The notes below the pieces were generated by a model that worked only from the letters and a program-made list of their open reading frames with translations, did not search any database and was not told where the DNA came from. This document shows, piece by piece, positions 12,100 to 23,127 of a stretch of 64,000 bases of DNA. Both the position numbers and the translations under genes were made by a program. The DNA comes from Plotosus lineatus (taxonomy: Eukaryota > Chordata > Actinopteri > Siluriformes > Plotosidae): assembly GCA_024760905.1 (NCBI GenBank), contig CM045735.1, positions 26,542,249 to 26,606,248 on the forward strand, written 5' to 3'. How positions within the stretch are numbered: position 1 is the stretch's first letter; every line of letters starts with the position of its first letter.

Positions 12100-12530
12100 A
12101 TTTGCATTTCGGCTCACGCACGGTATCATGGGATCTGGACTACCAGATGTGACGGAAGTAAACCTTGATGTGGATGAGAACTGCACTATCGTTTAATTTA
12201 TGGAAAGTTCCTGACCTTCGAGCGTATTGTATAAATAGTGGTCTTCCTGGTTGTTCCTCAAGCGTAAAGATGAACTTGTTGCCCTTCCATTTGCGGCGAC
12301 ATTACAAAAGGTATATAAACAAATCCAACGTGACTATGCCAGCTTGTTGACATTTGAAGTGGATGAAGAAAGCGTGACAATTCCCGACCCCTTGGGACTT
12401 CAAGACGGTTGGGAGACAGAAATTGACGCCTTATCGAAATGACTCGTATATGATCGCTGACATAGCGGATTTTTTGTTAATGAAGGACCAGGCACCCCTA
12501 CTAGCGTGACTTCATAATGACTAAAAAGAA
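12100..12530 (+). pseudogene. Unclassified repeat U2 with SAP-like motif
   Basis: The leader matches 9368-9478 (MGSGLPDVTEVNLDVDENC). After a small deletion a second frame has VPDLRAYCINSGLP, resembling a SAP DNA-binding motif. A third frame ends EVDEESVTIPDPLGLQDGWE. Similar proteins are known from multicopy genes in fish genomes, often with a C-terminal YqaJ-type nuclease domain. That part is absent here and the assignment is from memory of the family, not a search. It lies in FPGS intron 1 and is clearly broken. Confidence 0.5.
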
Positions 12531-12694
12531 GGTAAATACAAGTTTTGCAGCTGTCACCAAGTGATCTGACAGCTCTTGTTTGTCTATTTTACAAATTAAC
12601 GTAACAGTAATTTTCAAGATCTAAGTCTATGATATTTAATGATTACGGCATCGCCAATTTTTATGGTAATTTGACAGGTAAATTAAAGGTAATA

Positions 12695-12842
12695 CAGTCG
12701 GCCCCCAACTTACGAAGACTTCTGTATACGAAATCCCGAAAAATACGAAAAATGTGTTACGAAAAATATTTTCCTGAGTTTCCGTCCCCGAGATACGAAA
12801 CAACCCCCTTACGAAAAGAAATTCAAATGCGCCAATCAAAAT
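12695..12842 (+). mobile_element. TIR element family F3, left-end fragment
   Basis: Begins TA-CAGTCGGCCCCCAACTTACG with internal cgaaat and cccgagatacgaaac blocks as in the copy at 9481. No right end follows; it passes directly into repeat U1. Confidence 0.7.
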
Positions 12843-13480
12843 TTCACATGCCGCCATTTGCCTGTGCTCCCGTGTAGATTTAGATCGTGACGGGTCATAC
12901 AAACCCAGGTAAAATATAGTCCAAACCGATGTGAGTTGTACCAACAAGCATGGCGCCGAAGTGAAGTAGATCTAAACAACCAACATGAAATATGTTGTGG
13001 AAGCGACGCAAGACCAATGATTCCACTGTTTTCGGAAACATCCATGTCTCATGAAATAGGTAAAAAAGTGTTATGCCATGTCCGAACACACATTATTTCT
13101 TGATTGCACTGAGCGATAATAGTGAAAACTAGCCCCCAACTAAACTAGCCTAATCTTATTAATCCTAAAATGATATTACATAAACAGTTTTGACAGATTA
13201 GGGTAGCAGTTTGATTCACAAATGTTCTATATTAGTAAGGTAACTGTTAGACTTTTCAAATAAGAAGTTTTATGTACTTTCCTTTAAGAAGTAAATCTAC
13301 TATTCTTGTAACAAATGCTATTTTTTATAATATAAACTTTCAGTTTTATTTGCTTCTAGCTTTTCTGATTTTCTCATAAATATGGGCCCAGAATGTACCA
13401 CAGAGCACATGAATTTTAAAACTTTTTCTGGGGGTGGCCCCCCAGACCCCCCCTGCAGGAGGGGACACCCCCATCCCCAT
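12843..13480 (+). repeat. Unclassified repeat U1, copy 1
   Basis: About 640 bp matching 39985-41060 in order. It includes a segment that in the other copy starts an ORF MAPKRSRSKQPTLNKLWKRF and is followed by a splice-donor-like gtaaaa. It also includes a G/C-rich block ctgggggtggcccccc. Compared with copy 2 it lacks about 490 bp of the middle. Here the MAPKR frame is broken by a stop. It may be the 5' part of a larger transposon. Confidence 0.6.
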
Positions 13481-13628
13481 GCTTGCCTCAAACAATTTCC
13501 ACTCCCTACTTATCAATATCCTCCTTCTACTCTAAAAGTTAATGAATACCCTGAGTTATAGGGGCTATAACATCATAACAATAACACAACAAATTCAGCA
13601 TAATTAAGGTGTTTTCAGAAGCTACTTT

Positions 13629-13692
13629 GCGGAATTCCACTATTTTTACTCACCTATTTGGCGGAATTCCACTATTTTTACTCACCTATTTG
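13629..13692 (+). repeat. Perfect 32-bp tandem duplication
   Basis: Two identical head-to-tail 32-bp units beginning gcggaattccactattttt. There is no other copy nearby. Confidence 0.9.
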
Positions 13693-14246
13693 GCATTTAT
13701 GCAATAAGTACAGTGTAAGACAGTTTACTAGTGCAGAGTAAATGTTGTGAAGTTTTGAATTATACAGTTATACGATTAACATGCTAACTTGTAGCAGGTA
13801 TGCTCACTAGTTAACACAAATGTTTGTTGTGATAATGTCATGTGTTATGTGATCATTCTACAAATTAGTTCATAATTATTTCATAATTATGTTGCACATG
13901 AATGAGGAGCCTTAGGGCTACGCTACTTGAATTATGTGTGTTTATCTACACTGAAATAACCTTTTAGTGGTTTTTTACATTATTTAAGCTGTTTTGTGTA
14001 CTATTTATTTATGTTACAAAACAATAATTAACTTATTTGCATGTTTTTGTACATGACCTGCTCTGCCTCTCCACCCCTCAAGGGGGCCCTGCAGTCCCCT
14101 TGACCCCCCCAGCTGAAATGTTTCATTTCCTCTATATCTAAACCCATTTCCTCTATTTTCAAACTGATTTACAGCAGTGAGCACACAGTTGGAGTGGAAA
14201 TGTCTCTTGTGGGGCTTCCCATAAATGACCTTTTTCAACTGATCTG
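13693..14246. other. Intron 1 stretch with C-rich block
   Basis: No gene. A C-rich patch near 14065-14115 (ccttgacccccccagctg) resembles the patches near 41700-41790 and may belong to the same repeat family as U1. Confidence 0.35.
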
Positions 14247-14255
14247 TTAATGTGT

Positions 14256-14417
14256 CTGTCTTCCTTTTGGCTTTTTCCCTTTTACTCGGGAGTTGCCACA
14301 GCGAATCATCTGATTTGCACGTTTGATTTGGCAGAGGATTTTACGTCGGATGCCCTTCCTGTCACAACCCTTTTAGCAAGGGACAGAAACACGCTGACGA
14401 CTTTGCAGCCTACTCTT
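14256..14417 (-). mobile_element. SINE, 5'-truncated, with 9-bp target duplication
   Basis: Reverse copy of the RTE-tailed SINE body: the 3' end (cttccttttggc) is at 14260 and acgtcggatgcccttcctg is internal. ttaatgtgt occurs at 14247-14255 and 14418-14426, a perfect 9-bp target duplication showing one retroposition event. Confidence 0.8.
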
Positions 14418-14426
14418 TTAATGTGT

Positions 14427-14910
14427 AATATCACTATATGCAGTGGATTTTGAGGGTTTTTTAATTAAATATACTCGGCATTTCCTGGCATAGCACTTAT
14501 TACATCAGAACGTTCTCCATCTTGTCTTACAATCACCGTGTTATTTATTTATTTTTCTATTTGTAGTACATTTCATCTAATTTCCTCTCTTATAGGATCT
14601 ACTGCTTAGTCATGTTGCAGAAAGACTTTGTACTCAACTGTTACATGTTGTGCAATGTCTACCGTTGGACTTGGACTTCTTGGAGTTGACTTGCGCATGA
14701 GAAGTTGTATTTTTAATTAACACAGCGACACGCACAGAAGTGTGAAAGACAAAAGGGTGCAAAGTGTTGCAGTGGTACCGTTTGGAGACAAAGAATGGGC
14801 ATATCCCAGGCCACCTGTGCAGCCTTTTAGAACTTAACCTGCTCTGTCCCATGTGTCACACAACTCATTGGGGCTTCCCGTCGCATGGCAGAATAGGATC
14901 TTGCATTAAA
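14427..14910. other. Intron 1 stretch, nothing recognised
   Basis: No recognised element; open frames are short and random. Confidence 0.4.
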
Positions 14911-15165
14911 GGCACTCTACACTGACATGACAGATGAAGGGTTAGACCAGTGGTGAGAGATTAAATCCAGGAGCCTCACTCGGGATATCAAATAGTGAAG
15001 GCACTTCTACAAGCAGGACTGAGGGTGCAGTACACACATGTCAGAAAATCCATGCATTGTGTTGGCCGATTCAGTTCCAGGCCCCAGTGCACATAAACAC
15101 GAATCATAAACTAATCTGGATAATTCCACTTCATGGCATCAGTGTTAAGTTTTAAGTTGATCTTC
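14911..15165 (+). pseudogene. Integrase-core (rve) fossil
   Basis: Broken frames read TDEGLDQW, then ALLQAGLRVQYTHVRKSMH, then HINTNHKLIWIIPLHGIS. The order and wording resemble the N-terminal region and first catalytic strand of integrase-core proteins encoded by cut-and-paste transposons common in fish. The Asp of the usual HxDGxHKL motif reads Asn here and several stops intervene. The assignment rests on motif memory only. Confidence 0.5.
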
Positions 15166-16230
15166 TGTACTATGACTGTATAGTAGTATTCATTATGCAA
15201 CATGTGAGAAGCAGTGCATGAACATATGTTAATATGCATGCAGCATTACAAGTAACCTCTTAAGACGCACACCGTTCTTAATATTCAGGAACTATATGCT
15301 AAAGACTTTCTGCCCATCTGCAGTGCAATGTATAAGTTGAAAAAAACTGTCCAAGTTCAACACTGTTATATCGGCAGCATACAATTGCAGTTGTAAACTC
15401 TTAAATGTAAATTACCATTATAGTTGTAAGATTACCAACGAGACTTCATTTTGAACTGTGGATCTGCCCCCCAAAAAAGGGCAATTTCACCTACCCCAAT
15501 TTCTACCCACATGTTTTTTTGAATGAGTATGTCAAAGACCTAATTTGGGTTGAAAGGTCCTTCTCAGAGAGATATGAAAGGGCTAACTCTATGCCCCTTA
15601 TGTTAATCATCAAAAGGATATGGCATTTGATTAGTCTTCAATGGGGCTCTTCTGCAGTGTTATTTCCGAGCATTATGAAGTGCCTTTAGAGTTGCCTAGT
15701 GACAACATAGCGTAGATTCTTTTGATGATGGCTTATTTTCACCCTGAATTAAAGTGTGAAGATTTTTTTCCTGGCAAAGATTCCTTTTGAATGTAGAAAT
15801 TATAACGTATTTGTGGGAGTTTTTTTTTTTCCTTTTTTTTTTTTTTTCTTAGCATTCTGTAGGTGATGCTGGGTGCAGGACATTGCCTTAAAAAAACATT
15901 ATGCTTTGAGTAGAGGCATAGTGATTAAAAAAAAAAAAGTGCACATGGTGCTGCCCCATGCATAAATGGCCTAGCTGGAATGCTCTATAATGAATTTGCA
16001 GCCTCACACAAATCTCTGGATGGTTCTACAGATAAATTGTATTGCATTTGGTAACATTTACCTTCCTCCAGGCTCACTCTGTGGTCAGTGTTGACTGCGG
16101 GCATGTTGTTGTTTATTGATATCAGATGTTCTATTTTTTTTCTTTCTATAACAGTTTATGCTATATTTATTTTGTATCCTGATGTGTAATCCTCTGTTTT
16201 TGTTATCGCCCTCCCTTTTTCTCCTTAAAG
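15166..16230. other. End of FPGS intron 1, nothing recognised
   Basis: No recognised mobile element. Poly-T runs near 15820-15850 and the polypyrimidine/acceptor of exon 2 at 16205-16230. Confidence 0.4.
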
Positions 16231-16359
16231 GATGCTATTTGCACCCTGAACACTCTACAAACCAATGCCAGTGCTCTGGAGCAGGTACGCCGTGAGAGAG
16301 CTCACCCCCAAACTCAGCTACAGGCCATGATGGGCTTTCTTCAGCGTTCAGGGCTCAAG
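16231..16359 (+). CDS. fpgs: FPGS exon 2
   Basis: Codons 50-92, starting DAICTLNTLQTN and ending FLQRSGLK. This is the conserved N-terminal helix region that follows MEYQ in vertebrate FPGS. The acceptor is a pyrimidine tract ending TTAAAG; the donor is AAG before GTATTT. Phase is 0 on both sides and the length is 129 bases. An internal CAG-GTACGC at the codons for Gln-Val resembles a splice donor. A TA-flanked TIR element begins only 14 bases after the exon end. Confidence 0.96.
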
Positions 16360-16372
16360 GTATTTCCTTCTA

Positions 16373-16973
16373 CAGTGGTGCCTCGATGGTTGAACGACTC
16401 TTTAATTAAAAAAATCCGAGTTCGACCAAAAAATATCAGAAAAATATTCCTTGCTGTTCGAACAAATTATGAGAGTGCGAATGGAGCAGAGCGGAGTGTG
16501 TTGAACGCATGCTCAGTGTACAGTACTTTGAACAGCCATTGAGAGAATGTCTCGTACTGCATATCGTTTGTTCATTACATTACGGCTACTTTAATCCTTA
16601 ACCACGGGTCCTAAGAAAAGCAGCAGTAATTCTACTGGAAAGAAAAAGACAAAACTCATGAGAACGTGAAGAATCAACTGCGATCAAGAGACGGAAGTGA
16701 AAAACCGCCACTCCCACTCAAAGCAACGTATTATGTTTACTTCTTTTGTACATTGATTTATGCATTGTGTATTATGTTTTTATGAATACACTTCGTTTTC
16801 AAATTATTTACAACAAATTATTCACAACTGTATTGATAGAAGTAGACATTCATCTGAGCACATTAATTGACTTTTAACTATATCTTATAGGAAATATTGT
16901 TTTATTCTTTGAACAAAATAATAATTGACCATATTTTTGGAATGAATTGTGTTCGACCACCAAGGTTCCACTG
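16373..16973. mobile_element. TIR element family F5 (non-autonomous)
   Basis: A 601-bp element with ends CAGTGGTGCCTCGATGG and ccaaggttccactg (inverted), with TA on both sides. It fills most of the short intron 2. Its left end is 14 bp from the exon 2 boundary. No transposase. Confidence 0.78.
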
Positions 16974-17200
16974 TACTGTCTAATGAGAGAACTGTAATCA
17001 TACTCTGAGGCACACTTTTATAGTGTCATTATGGATACTGCATTGTATGTATGCTTGAGTTTTGCAAAATTCTAGTTGCACAACTGTAATTCTGATTGTA
17101 TACAATGTTATGATGACCAAAATAAAAATATGTATTTTTAGAACAGTTTCTTTCATAGACAGTTTAATTGCAAGCTAATGTTTAATCATTGATTTCTTAG

Positions 17201-17254
17201 GTGGACGAACTCGATCATCTCAACCTCATACATGTAACTGGAACGAAGGGAAAG
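17201..17254 (+). CDS. fpgs: FPGS exon 3: start of the ATP-binding P-loop
   Basis: Codons 93-110, VDELDHLNLIHVTGTKGK. The last six residues (105-110, TGTKGK) are the first part of the Mur-ligase/FPGS P-loop that binds ATP phosphates. The loop is finished by Gly111-Ser112 in the next exon, so intron 3 (phase 0) cuts the motif. The acceptor is TTTCTTAG and the donor is AAG before GTAAAT. A (TG)n microsatellite starts at intron position +8. Confidence 0.96.
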
Positions 17255-17259
17255 GTAAA

Positions 17260-17261
<2 letters not shown>

Positions 17262-17302
<41 letters not shown>
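17262..17302 (+). repeat. (TG)n microsatellite next to exon 3 donor
   Basis: A TG tract beginning at intron position +8. UG-rich tracts near donors can bind splicing factors such as CELF/TDP-43 family proteins, so it could affect exon 3 use; that is inference. Confidence 0.9.
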
Positions 17303-17303
<1 letters not shown>

Positions 17304-17394
17304 ATGTACATGTGAATGAATTAACGTGTAATGTTGTGTGCTTTTATTTATATATTTGTGTCTATATTAGTGTGTGTGTGTGTGTGTGTGTGTA

Positions 17395-17617
17395 CAGTAG
17401 GCCCCCGTTATTCGCGGGGATTCGGTTCTGGCCCCTCTCGCGAATCAAGATAATCCGCGAGTTCTGTACCTGGAAGTAAAACCCTATGTATCATATTACA
17501 TGCGCTAAAATATGCTTTTCAAACACATTCTATAGACAGTCCTACTCATTAATACTGTATTAATGTAGTAATTAAGTAAAAACCTTTTAATTTCATACTG
17601 TGATATTTATTGATTTA

Positions 17618-17656
<39 letters not shown>

Positions 17657-18782
17657 CTCAATAAATATCACAGTACAACATTAAAGTTTTTACTTACTCA
17701 TTACTACATTTTTATATATAATATAAGAACATAAAAGTGGGACGTAATGAATTTTCAACCGGACCCAGAATGCAGGAGGCAGCGTGAGAGGGCACAAAGT
17801 GGATTTATTATTCAAAGGGGAAGCACTTAAGCAGCGTGCACATACTTTAAATACAGTACTGAAAAACACAAACAAAATTAAACACTGGAACCAGGAGCCA
17901 GAGAGAACACAGGGAAGCAGGGACATGATGTGAGACAATCTTGTGGCGCGGAGGTGAGCGTGCGGTTTGCGTTTATATGGAGTAGATGAGAGGAGTGAAT
18001 TCAGGTGTGAACTGCATTCAGCCCGAGCAGCTCAGCCATGCCCCTCAGCTGAAGCGGGGAGAAAACAGAGTTGGAGAGTACAAACAAGCAGGGACATGAT
18101 GTGAGTTAATCCTCTGACGGAAAGGTGAGCGTGCTTGTGTTTATTGGGAGTACATGAGAGGAGTGAATTCAGGTGTGAACTACTGCCATCTGATCAGGTC
18201 AGCCACACGCTAGAGCGGGGAGAAAATAGAGAGCACAGCCGCCAAAATCAAAGTCCCCCAAAAACCCCGACCACAACAAAACGAACATGAAGTGTAATAA
18301 ATTGGATAAACAAAACAAAAGGATAAGCATGCTACACCACAATGCATAAAATCACACACACAAACATTTAAGCATTAACTTAGGTACTGTACCGGAATAA
18401 TACTTGCAAAAGACTGGAATACTACAGTGCTTTACAACAATTCAGATGATTATTTCTCTTCAGGCACTTCAGAGGAAACTGTCACTTCTTGAGGAGAAAG
18501 TCTTATTTTTTCAGAAGAGACATCCAACGTCATTATTTTTCTCCTGGCGCTTAGCCGGCGTTTGAGTGGCATCATAGAGCTTAACTGGTAATTAAAACAC
18601 ACTAAAAAAGGCTCATTGACGGCTTGTGCGTGAAATGAGAAAAAAGGGGCGTATACATCATCTCAATCAATCAGCAGGAGGGAGAACAGCCATTGGCTGA
18701 ATTTGAATCACGTGACAGTTACTCGGCAATCCGTAAATATGTGGGGGTATGATTGCAAAACCGCGAAGGGTCAAGAGCCTAC

Positions 18783-18784
<2 letters not shown>
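17395..18784 (+). mobile_element. TIR element family F4 inserted in a (TG)n tract
   Basis: The left end is TA-CAGTAGGCCCCCGTTATTCG. The right end is gcgaagggtcaagagcctactg. TG repeats lie on both sides (17371-17393 and from 18785), so the element landed in a microsatellite. Inside are a (TG)n tract at 17620-17652 and a roughly 177-bp tandem duplication (17909 and 18087, both with gcagggacatgatgtgag). There is no intact transposase. The ends resemble pogo/Tigger termini. Confidence 0.78.

Positions 18785-18867
<83 letters not shown>
18785..18867. repeat. (TG)n(TA)n microsatellite
   Basis: TG followed by TA tract between the F4 element and Tc1 copy B1. Confidence 0.9.
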
Positions 18868-18869
<2 letters not shown>

Positions 18870-20326
18870 AAGTTCATTATTTTCTGTAATATACTGATAA
18901 AAATTAAACTTTTATATATTTTAGATTCATTGCACACCAACTGAAATATTCCATGTCTTTTATTGTTTTAATACTAATGATTTTGGCATACAGCTCATGA
19001 AAACCCAAAATTCCTATCTCAAAAAATTAGCATATCATGAAAAGGTAGTCTAAACGAGCTATTAACCTAATCATCTGAATCAACGAATTAACTCCAAACA
19101 CCTGCAAAAGATTCCTGAGGCTTTTAAAAACTCCCAGCCTGATTCATTACTCAAAACCGCAATCATTGGTAAGATTGCCGACCTGACTGCTGTCCAGAAG
19201 GCCATCATTGACACCCTCAAGCAAGAGGGTAAGACACAGAAAGAAATCTCTGAGCGAATGGGCTGTTCCCAGAGTGCTGTATCAAGGCACCTCAGTGGGA
19301 TGTCTGTGGGAAGGAAAAAGTGTGGCAGAAAACACTGCACAACCAGAAGAGGTGACCGGACCCTGAGGAAGATTGTGGAGAAGGGCCGATTCCAGACCCT
19401 GGGGGACCTGTGGAAGCAGTGAACTGGGCTACAGGTGCCGCATTCCCCAGGTCAAACCACTTTTGAACCAGAAACAGCGGCAGAAGCGCCTGACCTGGGC
19501 TACAGAGAAGCAGCACTGGACCGTTGCTCAGTGGTCCAAAGTACTTTTTCGGATGAAAGCAAATTTTGCATGTCATCAGAAATCAAGGTGCCAGAGTCTG
19601 GAGGAAGATTGGGGTGAAGGAAATGCCAAAATGCCTGAAGGCCAGTGTCAAGTACCCACAGTCAGTGATGGTCCGGGGTGCCATGTCAGCTGCTGGTGTT
19701 GGTCCACTGTGTTTTATCAAGGGCAGGGTCATTGCAGCTCGCTATCAGATTTTTGAGCACTTCATGCTTCCATCTGCTGAAAAGCTTTATGGAGATGAGA
19801 TTTTCATTTCTTCAGCACGACCTGGCACCTGCTCCCAGTGCCAAAACCACTGGTAAATGGTTTACTGACCATGATAGTGCTGTGCTCAATTGGCCTGCCA
19901 AATCTCCTGACCTGCACCCCATAGCGAATCTGTGGGATATTGTGAAGAGAAAGTTGAGAGACACCAGACCCAACACTGTGGATGAGCTTAAGGCCGCTAT
20001 CGAAGCATCCTGGGCCTCCATAATACCTCAGCAGTACCACAGGCTGATTGCCTCCATGCCATGCCACATGGAAGCAATCATTTCTGTAAAAGGATTCCCG
20101 ACCAAGTATTGAGTGCATAACTGAACATAATTATTTGAATGTTGACTTTTTTTGTATGAAAAACTTTTTTTTATTGGTCGGATGAAATATGCTAATTTTT
20201 TGAGATAGGGATTTTTGGTTTTTCTTTACTTTTTTTGCCAAAATTATCAATATTAAAACAATAAAAGGCTTGAACTACTACTTCAGTTGTGTGTAATGAA
20301 TGTAAAATATATGAAAGTAATGTTTT
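18868..20326 (+). pseudogene. Tc1-like transposon B, copy B1
   Basis: Full internal structure of a Tc1 transposon, but both terminal ~30-bp tips are lost. The usual ATG-GGT start reads ATT-GGT at about 19165. The helix-turn-helix (TLKQEGKTQKEIS...CSQSAVSRHL) is readable at 19207-19290. A 53-bp deletion near 19421 shifts the frame. The catalytic region has SDESKFCM near 19549 and PDLHPIANLW near 19909, where the third catalytic residue (Glu in copy B3) is Ala. It sits just before exon 4. Confidence 0.88.
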
Positions 20327-20383
20327 TCGACTGTGGTATCTTGATGGGATTTTTTTGTTTGTTTGTTTTTTGACTTTGGACAG

Positions 20384-20448
20384 GGTTCAACGTGTGCCTT
20401 CACAGAGAGTGTTCTGAGGCGCTATGGCTTCCGCACTGGATTTTACAG
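20384..20448 (+). CDS. fpgs: FPGS exon 4: end of the P-loop
   Basis: Codons 111-131 plus two bases, beginning GSTCAFTESVLRRYG. Gly111-Ser112 complete the P-loop begun in exon 3, and the following helix matches vertebrate FPGS. The acceptor is TTTGGACAG; the donor is ACAG before GTACTG. It ends in phase 2, leaving AG to combine with C of exon 5 as Ser132. The preceding intron carries Tc1 copy B1, which ends about 55 bases upstream of the exon. Confidence 0.95.
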
Positions 20449-20639
20449 GTACTGCAGCTTAAAGAGAGAAGGGTCTGACTCTTGTGCATTGGGTACTGTA
20501 CAATTAAATAACATAATTGCATATTAAACTTTTTTTAACAGATTTGCATTTCACAAATTCGTGTTTTATATTTCACAAGTAATAGCTATATTTTATATAC
20601 ATTTTAACATATTTGGTTGGTATTACTTTTAACAATGGA

Positions 20640-21013
20640 CATTGTTTCAACAAAACAAAAAGGAGATCATCAAGGTTCTCAAAACTCCTCCTTCTCTGGG
20701 GTCAATGACATTAACCCTGAATGCCTCAGGGCTCTGGATGCTCTAGGGTTGTTTTGATTGGCATGTCGCTACAACAATGTGTTGTTATCAAGGCCATACC
20801 TCTGGATTGGCTAACTGGTCTGGTAGCTCTTTCTTTTTCCAAAAGGTAGACCAGAAAGTGTTTTCCAACTATCATAGTATCATTTCTCCGCCTATCTGCG
20901 GAAAGTCTATGCAGTATTTGAGAGAAGGGTCAGACTGATAGCTGAACCTTTTTGGATTCAGGAGGACCAATGTGGTTTTTTTCCTGGCTGCTGCACTCTT
21001 GACCAGCTCTATA
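20640..21013 (+). pseudogene. Rex3 retrotransposon fragment, left part
   Basis: Degenerate Rex3 reverse-transcriptase sequence (ctggattggctaactgg, cttgaccagctctata) matching 47540-47830. It is interrupted at 21013 by an F2 element and resumes at 25386. Confidence 0.8.
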
Positions 21014-22384
21014 CAGACGCTCCTCGACTTGCGTTTTAGTTACATTCCGAACGGCCAAACGTAAGGTGAAAAAAACGTTGTTACTCTATGTTCCAGTGAT
21101 GTATGATCGTTCATACTGTACTATACGTCCATAAATACTATTCGCGTATCTCATAAAACACCCCTAAATCAATTATTATAAGCATAATATTGTAAAATAA
21201 TATCACCATTCATTTAAAATAAATTAAATTCAAGCAAAATAATTTCAAATGAATAAATTTTAATCAAATTCACTTATTACCACTGAATCTTATTACCACT
21301 ATCACTAGTAGGCTTATGCTTCTGACCAACCATATTTGCTTATACCCCCATTTCACTGGAGGACAGAATGCAAGGATCATGATGGAAAGCTGCGGAACGC
21401 ACTCTACAGAGGAGCTTCGGCATTTTTACACGGAAAATGGGTCAAAAACCTACGGAAAATTGCACTTTCGGAACACCTTCAGAACGACCATGGAATGTGC
21501 GAAAAGGACACAGAAAGACCACGGGACAATGTCGGAATACATTCGTAAAAGTGCTCGGATCACCATTGGAACCAGTGCGGACAGCAAAGGAAGACCTTCA
21601 GATAATTCACGGAACGTTCATAGAAAGCACGGAACACTTGAGGAACAACTACGGCACTACTTCTTTTTAGAAAGAAGACCCATGGAATGATCGCGGAACA
21701 GGCGGAATGCAGGCGGAAACATTCACGTTCAACAAGGAAAGACTGAGGAATGACTGAGGAATAGCCGGCGTAACCACGTTTTAACGTGGAAAAATCGGCA
21801 AAGGATTTGATCAAAGGATTTGCTTCTGATTCCGCATATACACACGGATTACACCAATGAAGCTCATTTTTTCATTCATGTTTATAACTTAATAATATGT
21901 AGCCAATGTAAAATAAATTTAATATAGGTTTGTAATTTATAATATGTTTAATATGTGCTTATAATTTACAAGATGTTACTATATGTTTATAGTTTACAAG
22001 ATATTTGTTAAAGCAATATATGTTTATTATTTACAAGATGTTTAGAATGTACTATGTTTGTAATTTACAAAATATTTATTAAAGTATTATGTTTATATTT
22101 TACAATATGCTTATAATGCACAATAAATTTAAAAGTTAACATTATTTATATTAAACATATTAACGTATGTCTTGCTCCTTTTATTTGCAACTCAATAAAT
22201 CCTTCCAGACTAAAAACCGTGCACACAAGTCCAAACCACAGTGATTCAAAGTGATGTGGCTCTTTTGATGACTGCAACTGGCTCTCAGATAAATCAGATG
22301 ACCTTTCTTAACAGAATAACTAATAATAATTTCGCTGTCATTTAAATAAAAATACAGAAAAAGCCATCAAATAAAACAAAAACA

Positions 22385-22780
22385 GATAAACAATTCTCAT
22401 GCATTTTATCTATTTTCCACTCGTTGCTGGGGCACACAGAGAGCCAATCCTTTCTGTACTGCAGTGTACGTGAGGTTCCGATACCTTGAAACTGTAATTT
22501 TATTGGATTATATGCAACAGCCTGTGTGAGTTGTTTTTGGGTCAAGAGGTAAATTTCCCTCGTTTTTGATCGGCTCATTTGTGCAGAGCGAACCCTTTCA
22601 ACCAAGAAGATGGCGAAAATGAAGGGGAAAAAAAAGATGAGGAGTAGGCTACAATCACTGAATGAAGATTTGGAAAGACTTGTATGAAGCCAAGCGGCGC
22701 TGGCAACCAGCTGATTGTCAAAACTTGGAATGCTCTTCCTGTCACATACCAAACACTGCAGCGTGTAAAGTCTATGCATG
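22385..22780 (+). mobile_element. TIR element family F7, internal fragment
   Basis: Shares agccaatcctttctgta, gataccttgaaactg and gaggtaaatttccctcg with the F7 copies at 44982 and 58019, but lacks both ends. Confidence 0.6.
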
Positions 22781-23127
22781 CGCATATGCCCTGCAATATA
22801 CAGTAACTTAAGTCTATTTGATGGCCAGGTGAAATAAATAAATAAATAAACAAAAAAGCCCTAGTGCTTCATTTCAAGGCGTAAGATTGAGATGTGAAGA
22901 TTTCTGTTCTCCCTTCAGGTTGGTTCGTCTATTCGGTGTGTGGTGCGTTTCAGAGCATCATCCGGGCTTTATTCCGACTCCCCAATCCCTCTGATCGAGT
23001 CCGTGCTGGATGAAAGCATGCACTTGAGCACGTGTTTAAGATGCGCTGATCTCTGAACCCCAGTATGTATTTGATCATTTATTATAAGGCGGCACACTGT
23101 CTACTTCGTCCGCGCACACGTGATCAC

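Noticed and set aside
22342..22785. 147-codon - strand ORF
   Set aside because: It lies in an F7-like repeat fragment, shows no domain, and matching copies at 44982 and 58019 do not keep it open.
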